Of a stretch of 64,000 nt of DNA, positions 54,204-64,000 are shown one piece after another. The DNA lies in assembly GCF_049243985.1 (NCBI RefSeq), contig NC_135380.1, positions 16,292,501 to 16,356,500 on the forward strand, read 5' to 3'. Every line of letters begins with the position of its first letter. The first letter of the stretch is position 1. Made by a program: the position numbers and the translations under genes. This stretch comes from Paroedura picta. Taxonomy: Eukaryota > Chordata > Lepidosauria > Squamata > Gekkonidae. Under the pieces are notes generated by a model. The model ran no database searches. It saw only the letters and a list, made by a program, of their open reading frames with translations, and was not told the origin of the DNA.

Positions 54204-55310
54204 TTCTAGTGATCATGGAAGCTCGCCCAGTGGAATGGGTCACTGGGCTGATCCTAATCAACAACGTTAGATGCAGTTGGATCCTGCAGTTTGGATTTTA
54301 TTTTGGGACCCAACTGGCTGCCAACAGCTTCTTTCCAGGCTGCTGTTCATTGGTGCTGCATGTAGCCCACAAACTAAGCCCCTGCGGATCTTCTGCGGGG
54401 CATTTTGAAGCCGGAGCGCCCTGCTTTGAGAAGCTGAAACCCTCCCCAGGACCGGGGAGTCGAGTGTTATTCCAGGACGGAATAAGTCACCTTCTTGTTT
54501 GCCTTTGCTGGGGAAAGGTTCCAGCGGATCAGTGCTGGTGTTTATTTGGGAAGGGGTTTGGAAGGAGTTGAAAGCGGCCGGGAAGACCCGGTTCTCAAGC
54601 CCTTTGGGGAAGCAGTGTTTGAACTGCAGGCCTTTTGAGGGGACGGGCCCAGGGTTTCACATTTCTGAGCGGTTTGGATGTGAAGCCGACTGTTTGGAGA
54701 GGTAACTTTACAGGAAACGGTGGAGGGAAAACGGAGAGGCGCTCATATGGCAGCACGCTCGCTTTGGAGTTGGCGTCTGCCAGCCCAACAAGTAGCCTCT
54801 GGGTCTCGGGGCCAGCAAAAGCCAGCCTGTTTGGCTCTTGGAGAATGCCCTGACTGTCTGGGGGACTTGACGTCAGAGGAAAGGGCAGGGGAGTGTGAAG
54901 GGTGGCCTCGACCACCTTCAGGAGTGCTCCAGAGCGGATCAGGATAGGTCAGTGGCTCCTGGCCTTTCATCTACAAAACGTTGCATTTATCCACTCAGAG
55001 ATAGTGTTGCTAATGTGAGTTAACTTATTTATCCAGCCGGTCAATCCACAATTGGCCCCTGCAGCAGAGCATGCAAATAAATAAACCCAATGCTAATGAC
55101 ATTTTATATGAATCTAGCTTTAACCTGCCCTTGCTCTAAAAAGCTCAGTCGTGTGTCTGTTTCTCCCAACGTCTCCTCACAACAACCCTGCGGGGGAGGC
55201 CGGGAGCATGATTCAGGCTGCAGACCTAAGCAGCCTTCCCCCCCCCCCAATAGTCCTACTGATCTCAGTGGGATTTACTTCTGAGTATACGCAAAAGTAT
55301 ACAACATAGA

Positions 55311-55375
55311 GCTGGAATGTATCCCTGAGGGGCATCTAGTCCAACCCCATACACAATACAGGAAATTCAGAGCGA
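55311..55375 (-). repeat. LINE (CR1/L2-like) fragment
   Basis: CATCTAGTCCAACCCCATAC is the reverse of the CR1 3' phrase. Truncated on both sides. Confidence 0.5.
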
Positions 55376-55382
55376 GGTCCTG

Positions 55383-55600
55383 AGAGCCAGCTTGGTGTAG
55401 AGCGGAAACCTCTAATCTGGATAGCCGGGTTTGGTTCCCCACTTCTCCACATGCATCCAGCTGGGTGCTCTTGGGCTGCTTCCAGTTCTCTTAGAGCTCT
55501 CTCAGCCCCTGTTGTCAGGAGAGGAAGGGCAGGTGATTGTAAGCCGTTCTGATACTCCTTTGGGTAGTGAAAAGCGGGTTACAAAAAAAAAACAGCTCTC
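55383..55600 (+). repeat. tRNA-derived SINE copy
   Basis: AGCCAGCTTGGTGTAGAGCG head, CAGCTGGGTGCTCTTGGGCT middle and GATACTCCTTTGGGTAGTGA end, followed by an A-run. Diverged. Confidence 0.65.
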
Positions 55601-56004
55601 ACAACCCCTTCTCTGTGAGTTTCATAAATAATAGCTAAGCTGACCTTCTAGCAGCACTGCCCTAAAATTCAGTGCAATTTTTACTGACTGCTAGTGCGGC
55701 GCCACTGGAAGGTCAGATGATCATTCCTGGGGGACTTCTGCCTGAACTAGGCCCAGGCCCAGGCCCAGTGGAAAACTCCTTCCCGCCTTTTTCATTGGTG
55801 GTATCTGGGGGTGGCAGCAGCATTGGGCTGGAACTGCACATCGGAAGAAGGATCTGGGAATCTAGATCAGAGGTCAGAGTCCGGAGACTCTTGGCTATCT
55901 TTTTCCTAGGCCAGTCGTCGTGTTGCAAAGATGCATTTGGAGCTCTCCACGGGAAAGTATATATAAGGAAGGCCTTTCAACCAACAGATAGGGCCTGGGG
56001 ATCC

Positions 56005-56189
56005 CCTGGAATGATAGCTAATCTCCAGCCTAGAGAGATCAGTTCCCCTGGAGAAAGTGGCTGCTTTGGAAGGGTAGACTCCATAGCATTATTTTCCGCA
56101 GGGGTCCCTCCCTGCCCTAAATCCCACCCACTCCCAGCTCCACCCCCAAAGTCTCCAGGTATCTCCCAACCCAGAGCTGGCAACTCTCC
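56005..56189 (-). repeat. TIR-type interspersed repeat
   Basis: Same family as 3430-3636, reversed: ends near CCAACCCAGAGCTGGCAACT and contains CCTGGAGAAAGTGGCTGCTT. Confidence 0.45.
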
Positions 56190-57031
56190 TTTTAGTGCAG
56201 CATGCAGTGATTGTCCCAGCAGACCTCCGGGCCAGATAGGAGGACACTGGGGTAGGGGAGAGTCACAGGATGCTGTGCAAATGCTGGGTTGTCCAGGAAA
56301 TATTTTGTTCAAGAGCTGGGTCCTGCAGGGGAAGAGGAAATGGCCTGATGGACAGGCAAGGGGCACAGACAGCTGCAGGCCAGAGCAAGCAGTGACAGGC
56401 GGGAAAGAAGCTGTGAGGCTGGCTCGCAGGTGGTGGGCTGACGTGGAGCAGAGAGAGCCGGAAGAGATGACGGGGGCAGAAGGAACTCATTGGCTGGACC
56501 CACAGAAAGATGATCGTTTGAAAAAGAATGACAAATGGCCACTGTGCCAACCGCTGAGCCCTTTGAACAGTGGTGACAATGGCTGAAGCATTGGCAGGAG
56601 TCACTCCTGTCCCACCACCAACCTCTGATCGCACCTGGGTAGATTTCTATTCACCCACCCGTGCAAGTGAGCACATGAGTGACTCAGGCTACAGTCAGGG
56701 GCAGGGTAGAGTCCTTAGTGTCGTGGCACTGACTCTCTCATTTGACTGAAGTTTCACAAGAGATCTAACTTGCTGCAATCTGTGGCTCTCTTGGGACCAG
56801 ACTGTGTTCTGCTCAGCTGTTACAGCAAATCTGTTCCTGGATGTTGTGGTCTTCAGAGCGTCTTTTCCAGGCCAGCCAGTCCGCTTCCCATGAGGCGCAG
56901 TAAGCAGAATGTCTCCCAAGATGGGGGACATCCTGGTTCAAGTCCTTTGGCCCATTGCTCCCTCTCAGCCTGACTTCCTTCAAAGGACCATTGTGAGCAT
57001 AAAGCCCAAGGAGGGAAGACTGGGTAGGCCA

Positions 57032-57222
57032 CCTTCAGAGCATGGCCTGCCTTGGCTGGAGAGCTCCGGGGATGACAATTGATCTCCAGGCAATGGCTCC
57101 CCTGGTGAAAATAGCTACTTTGGAAGGGGGACTCTGTGTCATCATGCCCCATTGAAGTCCCACCCTTCCCAAGCCCCACTCTCCCCAGACTCTGCACCCT
57201 AGATCTCCAGGAATGACCTTGG
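57032..57222 (-). repeat. TIR-type interspersed repeat
   Basis: Same family, reversed: CCCCTGGTGAAAATAGCTAC and CTAGATCTCCAGGAATGACC. Confidence 0.45.
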
Positions 57223-57261
57223 AGTTGCACACAAAAGCTTATACACAGATTACATTTTGTT

Positions 57262-57483
57262 GGTTTTAAAAGTACCGCTCTGAGACTCCTTCGGGTAGAG
57301 AAAAGCCGCATCTAAGAACCAACTCTTCTTCTTCTTCAGTGATATCAGGGCTCTCTCGGCCTCACCCACCTCACAGGGTGTCTGTTGTGGGGAGAGGAAA
57401 GGGAAGGCGACTGTAAGCCGCTTTGAGACTCCTTCGGGTAGACAAAAATGGCACATAAGAACCAGCTCTTCTTCTTCTTCATT
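57262..57483 (+). repeat. Two tRNA-type SINE 3' ends in tandem
   Basis: The 3' phrase GAGACTCCTTCGGGTAGA with AAGAACCA(A/G)CTCTTCTTC appears twice (57278-57340 and 57425-57480), with SINE body (CACCTCACAGGGTGTCTGTT) between them. One copy inserted at or near the end of another. Confidence 0.7.
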
Positions 57484-57884
57484 TAAAAGGGGGTTTCCTC
57501 CATTTCTATTCCCAGTCAGAAGATCTATTTTGCAAACAAGCTGTGATGTCTGACTGTTTGTATGGGAGCATGCCTTTACACTGGTGTTGCAAATGGCCTT
57601 TGGTCAACCCTGCATGTTTCCAGCCTTGCAAATAATCTCTTATCAGTGCCTCCCCTACCCCCACACACGCCTTCTGTTGCTCAGCATCAAATTGCACCAT
57701 ATGTGGGAGACCCATTATAGGATTTCTCAAGTCATTTTGTCATGTTAAAAAGCAGGGATGGGGAAAGCTGGTTTGAACAAGGGGCTCACCTTTAGAAGTG
57801 AGACCCCCCCCCACTAAGTTACCCATCTATAGTGATAGAAATAGGAAATATAATTTTAAAACTAAGTAAGTAACAGGAACCAGC

Positions 57885-58015
57885 TAAACTGGAAGCCTTT
57901 AAGACCAATCAAGTTGAATTCTGGATATAAGCATTTGTTTCCATGCACGCTTCTTCAGATGCACATACACAAAACCTTATACCCAGAATAAAACTTTGTT
58001 GCTCCTAAATACTAT
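57885..58015. repeat. Head-to-head inverted pair of the hairpin-tail repeat
   Basis: Left in minus orientation (GCCTTTAAGACCAATCAAGT to GCTTCTTCAGATGC), right in plus orientation (CCTTATACCCAGAATAAAAC then TTTGTTGCTCCTAAA). The junction lies near 57960. Confidence 0.5.
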
Positions 58016-58869
58016 CTGAATTATTTTCTGGCCTCCCTGCCAAAGCCCTAATCGATATGTCAGCTAGGTCTGGTAAGATCCTCCCATCTCCTCTCTCCTC
58101 TTCCAGCATGCAGAAGATCTAAGCAACTGACTAGATTTTAATTGCATACATTTAGGGTTTTGTATATTTTATCTGTATATTTTTACATGTGACTTTATGA
58201 CAACACAATTCACCTCGTCTTAAGAGATGGGGCAGGAAATAAGTATAAATATAATGTTAAATGAAGGTGCCACTGGACTCCCACTTAATTCTTCTGCTTT
58301 AGAGGAAAACAGCTTCCCACCTGAATTTACTGTGAACTGGGAAAAATTAGTAGCTACGCTTACAATATATTTAAAAATTCCAGATAAAAACTGTCTTTGG
58401 TTTTTTTTTTTGCCCCCAAGAAGGAAACGTATTGCTTGTAAATAAATCTATCACTGCTCTGGTGATCCTCAATACCGTGTTGATATTTTCGGATTCCTTT
58501 GAGAGTTCCTCTACAAGCAATGCATTTCCTTTTGGAGGGTAAGAATGCAAGTCAGTACTTATTTTTATTTTGGTATTGTGAGCCTGCCTGTCTGCTCATT
58601 TCGCCCATCGCGTGGCATTTTTCTGCTTGTGATCCCTCGCCATAGCCCCACCTGAACCTCCCTCCAGGCTAAGGTGACTCGATTTTAACATTGGTAAAGC
58701 GGGACACCATTGACGGGGGGGGGGGAGGTTTCTTGATTAAAAATTTGATCTACATGAAGCAACGCAAATTTGCATAGAACGAATAGAACGCCAAAATAGT
58801 ATTTTAATATATATCTTTTAAATTTCAACGTAAGTACCATTTGCCAGGTGCCCCCAGATGCCCCTCCAA

Positions 58870-59338
58870 AAGCGGGACAATCTGGTCACCTTCCTCCAGG
58901 CAGCCTTCTGGCCGGCGAGGCGGGAACCCGGAGGCGCTAGGGCCGGGCCAGGCCGGGAAGGCAGCCAGCCAGCCAGGCGAGGGGAGGGACCCGAATCACA
59001 GCAGCCCAAACCGCTACTTTCCAACCCATCCCGAGCGGAGCCGCCGCCGCCACCGCCGCCGTCCTTCTTCCCTGCTGGCGTCGCCGCCGCCGCCCCCGAG
59101 CGCAGCACAGCGCAGCGCTCCGTCCGGCCATGCAGAGCGGCGCGGCGGGCGCGGGGCAGGCGCGGCGGGCTGGCGGGCTGCGGGCGCGGCGGGCATCGGC
59201 GGGGCGGGCTGCGCTGTGACGGGGCGGGAGGCGCCCCTGGGCCGGCCGCTCCCCGCTCCCCGCCAGCGTCCCGCCGCCCGCACCGGCCCCCGCCGGCCAT
59301 GGGCTGAGGGGCTCCGCGCCGTCTCGCCGCCGTCGAGG
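58870..59338 (+). promoter_or_regulatory. ADGRA2: ADGRA2 CpG-island promoter and 5' UTR
   Basis: Very CpG-dense, TATA-less, with GC boxes (GGGGCGGG) and CCGCCGCC runs, directly upstream of and continuous with ADGRA2 exon 1. Open frames in this island on both strands are composition artefacts. The transcription start is not fixed by sequence. Confidence 0.65.
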
Positions 59339-59553
59339 ATGCTGTGGGCGCGCGCGCTGCTCCTCTGGGCGGCGCTGTGTTGCGCCGGGGGAGCGCGCGG
59401 TTGCCCGCTCCAGCTGCGCGCCTGCAAATGCGCGGACGAGCGGCCGAAAGGGCTGGCCATGCCCGGCGCCGCCCGGAAGAGGGTCAGCTGCAGCGGACAG
59501 GACTTCGGCGAGCCGCCGCCGCCCCGCTTCCTCCCCAACGGCACGGTCACCCT
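59339..59553 (+). CDS. ADGRA2: Adhesion G protein-coupled receptor A2, exon 1
   Basis: ADGRA2 (GPR124) sits in the plasma membrane and, with RECK, acts as a Wnt7a/Wnt7b-specific co-activator of Frizzled in brain angiogenesis (family knowledge). This exon encodes residues 1-71 and two bases of residue 72. Residues 1-20 are a signal peptide (MLWARALLLWAALCCAGGAR). The LRR N-terminal cap follows, with C22, C29, C31 and C51. The text ACKCADERPKGL and FLPNGTVTL matches human SCKCSGERPKGL and LLPNGTVTL. The donor CT|GTGAGT leaves phase 2. An in-frame ATG at 58841 exists, but 59339 gives the signal peptide. The remaining LRRs, Ig, HormR, GAIN and 7TM parts lie beyond the window. Confidence 0.9.
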
Positions 59554-60154
59554 GTGAGTAGGGGCTCGGGGCGGTGCGAGGGCGGGGGCGAGAGGCTTGG
59601 CGCCGGAAAACCCCAAAAGGGAGGCGGGCGCTCTGTACGTGCTCAGAGGGCTTTTCCTCGCGGTGTCAATTGCACGAGGAGAAACAACTGGATTTAAGGG
59701 CTCTGGCGGAGTTATTTCTGGCAGGCCCTCTGCTTGCAAAGACCTGAGCCAGGCTGGTAAAATGACAGGGCTTTGGGGATGTCAGTAATTCATAGGTTTG
59801 CTGTGACTGGAGGACAGGTATATATGTAAAATGGTTTGCTGATGAATAAAAATGATCCAGTGGTAATCTTGTGGTTAAAGTACTCTGCACGTCCCCCAGG
59901 GCACGCACCTTCTTTGGCCTCTCATTCAGTTATATGTTCGTAGCACAATCTTTGGAAGGTGTGCAGTGGCCTTTCCTCCCAGGTAAGAGTGCAGCCTTCA
60001 TTAGAGCAGCTTAAGCCAGAGGTCATATTTATCCCCACCTTTCTACCAATCTTAGTTGCATTACAGTGAAAGATATTGAACTGAGATCAATGCATTTTTT
60101 ACGTGATTTGGAGGCATGCTTCTTACCAGGTAGCCTGATGTGCCAAACAATGTC

Positions 60155-60267
60155 TAGGGGTAGTCAAACTGCGGCCCTCCAGATGTCCATGGACTACAAT
60201 TCCCATGAGCCCCTGCCAGCATTGTAGTCCATGGACATCTGGAGGGCCGCAGTTTGACTACCCCTAG
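60155..60267. mobile_element. Palindromic hAT MITE
   Basis: TAGGGGTAGTCAAACTGCGG to its reverse complement CCCCTA, with a shortened centre. No clear target duplication. Confidence 0.85.
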
Positions 60268-60671
60268 GCCTAGGCAGAGAAATCTCTTTGGTCAACGAGA
60301 AAACTCACTCTGTACATGTTCAGAGGTGCGCCATTAACTGTCTATTGGAGGTATTCATCAAAAGATGTATCCTGCCTGGGTCCCTACCATTAACGTGGGG
60401 ATTAACTGGAAGATTTGTTCCCTGTTAGAACAGCTAGAAAATGTATGTTGCTGGGACCAACCATTCTGTTCAAGATATGAATGCTGCTGATTCTTTTTAA
60501 CATCAGCATATGAGCTGCTGTAATTCCTGGCTCCTTCATCCTTTTTGCTTCAGTTGCGTTTTCAAATTCCTGTTGCTGATGGGCTTTGAGGGTGCTTTGT
60601 GCAAAAGATGCCTGCTTGTAACTCTGTCTAAAAGTGTGCCCACTTGGAAAGAAATCCCCTTGAATTCAGGA

Positions 60672-61037
60672 AGAAGAATGAAATTCAAGCGCAGTAACAA
60701 GTTAAAGACCAAAAACATTCCAAGGTACTTGCTTCTAGGAATTGAAGCTCATGCCCTAGACCAGGGGGTAGTCAAACTGCCAAAATCTGAGTCCAGTAGA
60801 AAAGACCAACAAAAATGTGTATCGGGGTAGTCAAACTGCGGCCTTCCAGATGTCCATAGACTACAATTCCCATGAGCCCCTGCCAGCGCTGGCAGATGCT
60901 CATGGGAATTGTAGTCCATGAACATCTGGAGGGCCGCAGTTTGACTACCCCTGATACACATTTTTGTTGGTCTTTTCTACTGGACTCAGATTTTGGCCTG
61001 CTGCTGTTGACTGATAAAGCTACCCACCTGAAACTGT
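60672..61037. mobile_element. Hairpin-tail retro-insert with nested MITE and inverted duplication
   Basis: Flanked by the exact 13-bp duplication CTTGAATTCAGGA (60659-60671 and 61038-61050). It reads head (GAAGCTCATGCCCTAGA), 18 bp of MITE end, an inverted copy of the tail (60780-60823), an almost full MITE (about 60825-60952), then the tail in plus orientation and CGGCTACCC-like end (AAAGCTACCCACCTGAA). 60779-60997 is a near-perfect palindrome. Confidence 0.75.
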
Positions 61038-61479
61038 CTTGAATTCAGGACAGCTAATTTCCTGGGGCATATAGGAAGAAGGATTTCACTTTTAGTCCTG
61101 GGCTGCTAATCTGAGCCAGACTCTTGGGAGGACTGTGCATCCTGCCCTGAGCTAGCTCCTTGTGGAAGGAGTGGGATGGATGCTGGCCCTGGGGCCCACA
61201 AGGCAGGTGCATTACCAGTGAGGCAGAAGAACTCACCTGTTGTACATTGCATTTACACAACTACTGGTTTAAACCAGGCTTCTGCTGGTGCAAAGTTAGT
61301 TCTCAGACTTCCTGAGAGTGCCAGAGACTGGTAGATCAGGGAAGAGGTGTGGGTATGCTCATTTTGCTGGCATCCTACCTTAGCATACCCGGCTGCTTTG
61401 CACAGGGAGCAGCCCAGATTTAACAAGAAGTTTTATGAGACAGCCTGTTAGCTGTGACCCGTTTGATGCTGTGCTAATG

Positions 61480-61690
61480 AGATGGGGCATTTACTTATTT
61501 GATACCCTGCCTTTCCCTACAATGGAGACACAAAGCAGTCTATGCCATTCTCTTTTAGTCCATTTTATCCCAACAACAGCCTTGCGAGGTAGGCTAGGTG
61601 GAGACTGTGTGTCCAGTACACTGTCACCCTGAGAGCTTCAGTGTCCACATGGGGATTCAAATCTGGGTTTCCCAGATCCTAGTCTGATCT
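61480..61690 (-). repeat. tRNA-derived SINE, diverged
   Basis: Reversed SINE wording: CAACAACAGCCTTGCGAGGT, AGGCTAGGTGGAGACTGTGT and GGGATTCAAATCTGGGTTTC (B-box region). Confidence 0.5.
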
Positions 61691-62644
61691 CTACCTGCTA
61701 CTCCCCCCTGGCTCTCCGTTTTCCAGCTTTGGTCTTTAATGTGTGTGCAAGAATGGCTGAACTCCCACATGGAAAATTTCAGGTTTTTAGTCTGCCTTTT
61801 CTCTAAAGGTGACATGTCCTCTTCCTGTCCCATCGCTCTTGCAACTTGAACCTGGTTCTCTGCAACCTCAACGTGACCCCCTAAACCGCTAGAATTGTAA
61901 AATGAGCACAAACCTGCAATCTCAGGGCTGCCGGTGAAGCGTCATGCGTGCTTGGCGCATGAGAGTGTGTCATGCATGAACCCACGTTGCGCTTAAGCAC
62001 TAGACCCAGTATCAGATTGCTGCTTCTCTGCAGACAGCCCATATGGTATGGGACAAAGGGGAGGAATTAGGCACTCGGGGATTTTCAGTGCAAAAGGTAA
62101 TTGGTAATGACGGATCGTCTTGCGTCAAGGCATTCGGGCCGATCCTTGGATGTAAACACGCAATAATAGGGACTACAGTATTTGGGCAATGAGGCTGAAA
62201 GCCCGCACCAGCATGCTGAGGCGGTGTTTAGATGTCACCCACCTTTCCCTGCCGAAAACAGTTTCCTTCTTTGAAACACGATAAGCAAACCTAATGGTGG
62301 AAGCGGGGAGCGGGATCCAAAGAAAGCAGGGGCTTCCTCTTGCACCGGTGGGGGCGTGGCAGCCTTCTTTCCTGTGAGCCAAACTTTGATGCCAATTTTC
62401 CTTAACTGGAGGAAAGGCAAATAATGCCCGCGGGTTCCTTAGGTGCTTATTTTCATTGCCCTCTGCAGCCGGCAAAGATTACATTTTGGCTGGAAGGCTG
62501 CGAATGCCACAGCGGGATTCTTAGAAAGTGAATCCTTGCATTAAAGCACACGCTGTCTTGGAAAGCGGAGACAGAATGCCTGGATCTTCTTGGCTAGCAA
62601 GTCTTCGGGAGGGACGGCTGGACCTTGTGCATGTCCGCTTAGAG

Positions 62645-63019
62645 CAGCGTTTCTCAACCTCCCAAATGCCGCGACCCTTTCATACAGTTCCTCATGTTGT
62701 GGTGACCCCCAACCATAAAATTACGCAAGTGTTCTTTCACAGAAATTAAAGAAATGACCAATGGCGTGAAGATCCATTTTTCATGACTGTGTATAATTTT
62801 TTCCCCCAGGGGTTCTCAGTTCAGTTCTGCCTCTTGTCCCACCATGCCGATCTCTCTCTTTTCCACTGCTCCAGACAAACGCTCTATCTCGATCTACCCC
62901 GCAAGGCTGTTGTGTGGATGGCGCCCCCCCCCGGCCAAGCTGCTTGCCCTACTGCGACCCCTGTGAAAGGGTCATTCGACCCCCAAAAGAGGTCCCAACT
63001 CCCAGGTTGAGAACCACTG
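62645..63019. mobile_element. SPIN/URR1-like non-autonomous hAT transposon
   Basis: Left end CAGCGTTTCTCAACCTCCCA, then TTCCTCATGTTGTGGTGACC and CCCAACCATAAAATTA. The right end has TGTGAAAGGGTCATTCGACC and CCCAGGTTGAGAACCACTG. The exact 8-bp duplication GCTTAGAG lies at 62637-62644 and 63020-63027. The wording matches hAT elements of the SPIN/URR1 type. About 375 bp, no transposase. Confidence 0.8.
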
Positions 63020-63189
63020 GCTTAGAGTTCAGTCCTGCCCTGTTCAGCGGGGGATCGCACCATGGGATTGCAGCTTTCAGTATGTGGGCAGGTGTAAAGG
63101 CTTGCCCCAGAGTGTCCTGGGGACTCATCGGAACTCATTGGCAGTTTCTGATCAAGTACTGCTGGGCTGCTTGAGGTCCTTGCTCTGAG

Positions 63190-63640
63190 TGAGCTGGAGT
63201 TTATTTATTATATTTATATACTGCCCTCCACAAAGGCTCAGGGCAATTTACATCAAACAGGAACAATAGAATCATAGAGTTGGAAGGGGCCATACGGGCC
63301 ATCTAGTCCAACCCCCTGCTCAATGCAGGATCAGCCCAAAGCATCCGAAAGCATCCAAGAAAAGTGTGTATCCAACCTTTGCTTGAAGACTGCCAGTGAG
63401 GGGGAGCTCACCACCTCCTTAGGCAGCCTATTCCATTGCTGAACTACTCTGACTGTGAATTTTCCCCCCCTGATATCAAGCCTATATCGTTGTACTTGTA
63501 GTTTAAACCCATTACTGGGTGTCCTCTCCTCTGCAGCCAACGGGAACAGCATCCTGCCCTCCTCCAAGTGACAACCTTTCAAATACTTAAAGAGGGCTAT
63601 CAAGTATTTGATACAAATAACTCAGTTTATAATAATACAA
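63190..63640 (-). repeat. CR1 fragment inside another LINE 3' end
   Basis: 63268-63600 is CR1-like in minus orientation (ATCATAGAGTTGGAAGGGGC, ATCTAGTCCAACCCCCTGCT; the reverse frame reads VVQQWNRLPKEVVSSPSLAV). It is bordered by LINE-tail sequence (CTGCCCTCCACAAAGGCTCA on the left and AT-rich AATAACAGCAATAAAC on the right) that appears to be one older element split in two. Confidence 0.6.
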
Positions 63641-64000
63641 TAACAGCAATAAACAACCTTATAGAATGATAACAGTGGGGAGAAAATATAAGTGGGATGG
63701 CCCAGTGGGATGGGTGAGTCTGCAGTGATGGTTGAAGGGGGAAGGTATGCAAGCTGGCTAGGGGTCTTTTGAGACTTTGGAACTCCCATCCCCAGGAATG
63801 CAAACTGGCCTCTTGTTCTTTGGCCTTTCAGTGATTGGTAAAGACTTGAGAGGGGGGTAAATTTGGAGCCATTCTTTGTCAGATTGTCCCTGTTAATTGC
63901 TAACTTTTATCTCTTTGTTGTTTCAATCGGCTGAATTGGGTCTGTTTATTTGTTTTGCTTCCCCCCATCCGGTTTTTATTGTGGCCTTCGGCTTTCTCCT

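Larger units (their letters stand above)
48381..58840. other. PLPBP-ADGRA2 intergenic region
   Basis: No gene is supported. The longest open frame, 55672-56586, crosses repeats and has no family resemblance. It holds tRNA-type SINE copies (48484, 49970, 50828, 55383, 57262), hAT MITEs (49027, 54077), a CR1 end (53390), two TIR-type repeats (56005, 57032) and an inverted hairpin-tail pair (57885). Non-repetitive AT-rich blocks near 51400-51900 and 52560-52760 could be regulatory but show nothing decisive. Confidence 0.6.
59554..64000 (+). other. ADGRA2: ADGRA2 intron 1 (partial)
   Basis: No second exon was recognised before the window ends. It holds two palindromic hAT MITEs (60155 and the nested one at 60672-61037), a SINE piece (61480-61690, minus), a SPIN-like hAT element (62645-63019) and a CR1 piece inside another LINE end (63190-63640). 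Confidence 0.7.

Noticed and set aside
54161-54571. 136-codon + strand frame
   Set aside because: It begins inside a palindromic MITE arm and continues in unique sequence without any recognisable protein.
55672-56586. 304-codon open frame on the + strand
   Set aside because: No recognisable domain, no splice or promoter context, and it crosses a TIR-type repeat at 56005-56189. The residue make-up follows the GC-rich DNA.
58841-59338. In-frame upstream extension of ADGRA2 from an ATG at 58841
   Set aside because: The extension is low-complexity Pro/Arg/Ala text and would bury the signal peptide; 59339 fits the receptor family.
58818-59739. Minus-strand frames opposite ADGRA2 exon 1
   Set aside because: Composition artefacts of the CpG island; no conserved protein text, while the + strand gives a clear ADGRA2 N-terminus.

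Overview
The window is nuclear DNA of a squamate reptile, most likely a lizard. It carries intron-containing vertebrate genes with long GT-AG introns and CpG-island promoters. The repeats are squamate in character: Sauria-type SINEs with a tRNA-like head and a BovB-like tail, CR1/L2-like LINE ends, palindromic hAT MITEs, and a sushi-like chromovirus. Assignments are read by eye from the sequence and from knowledge of the families. No database search was run.

Three protein genes lie head to tail on the + strand in the order ERLIN2, PLPBP, ADGRA2, as on human 8p11.23. ERLIN2 has a non-coding first exon ending at 7516 and eleven coding exons from 9572 to 23553 (335 aa). PLPBP has eight coding exons from 31170 to 46652 (276 aa) and a polyadenylation signal at 48354. 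ADGRA2 is represented by exon 1 only (59339-59553, signal peptide and start of the LRR domain); its intron 1 runs off the right edge. All exon phases join in frame and give conserved proteins, so the models are firm. Their products work separately: ERLIN2 is an ER-membrane SPFH scaffold in IP3-receptor and sterol-linked ERAD, PLPBP is a pyridoxal-phosphate carrier, and ADGRA2 is an adhesion GPCR acting with RECK in Wnt7 signalling.

Layout: 1-7250 is intergenic sequence upstream of ERLIN2, with repeats and several AT-rich non-repetitive blocks that resemble conserved enhancers. 7250-23553 is ERLIN2, and 23554-30880 is its 3' UTR and intergenic sequence with four palindromic hAT MITEs. 30880-48380 is PLPBP. 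Its intron 3 holds a 6.06-kb Ty3/gypsy chromovirus (34565-40625, antisense to the gene) with apparently identical 495-bp LTRs and a 5-bp target duplication, so the insertion is very recent. 48381-58840 is intergenic and rich in SINE/CR1 pieces. 58840-64000 is the CpG-island start of ADGRA2 and part of its first intron.

The most interesting observations are: (1) a perfect 25-bp complementarity between the chromovirus primer-binding site and the expected 5' end of its own transcript, pointing to self-primed reverse transcription; (2) a family of short retro-inserted repeats carrying a hammerhead-like hairpin, which in five of six copies here sit as head-to-head inverted pairs; (3) a 219-bp near-perfect fold-back at 60779-60997 made by an inverted duplication inside two nested repeats; and (4) a SPIN/URR1-like hAT element with an intact 8-bp target duplication, a family known for horizontal transfer.
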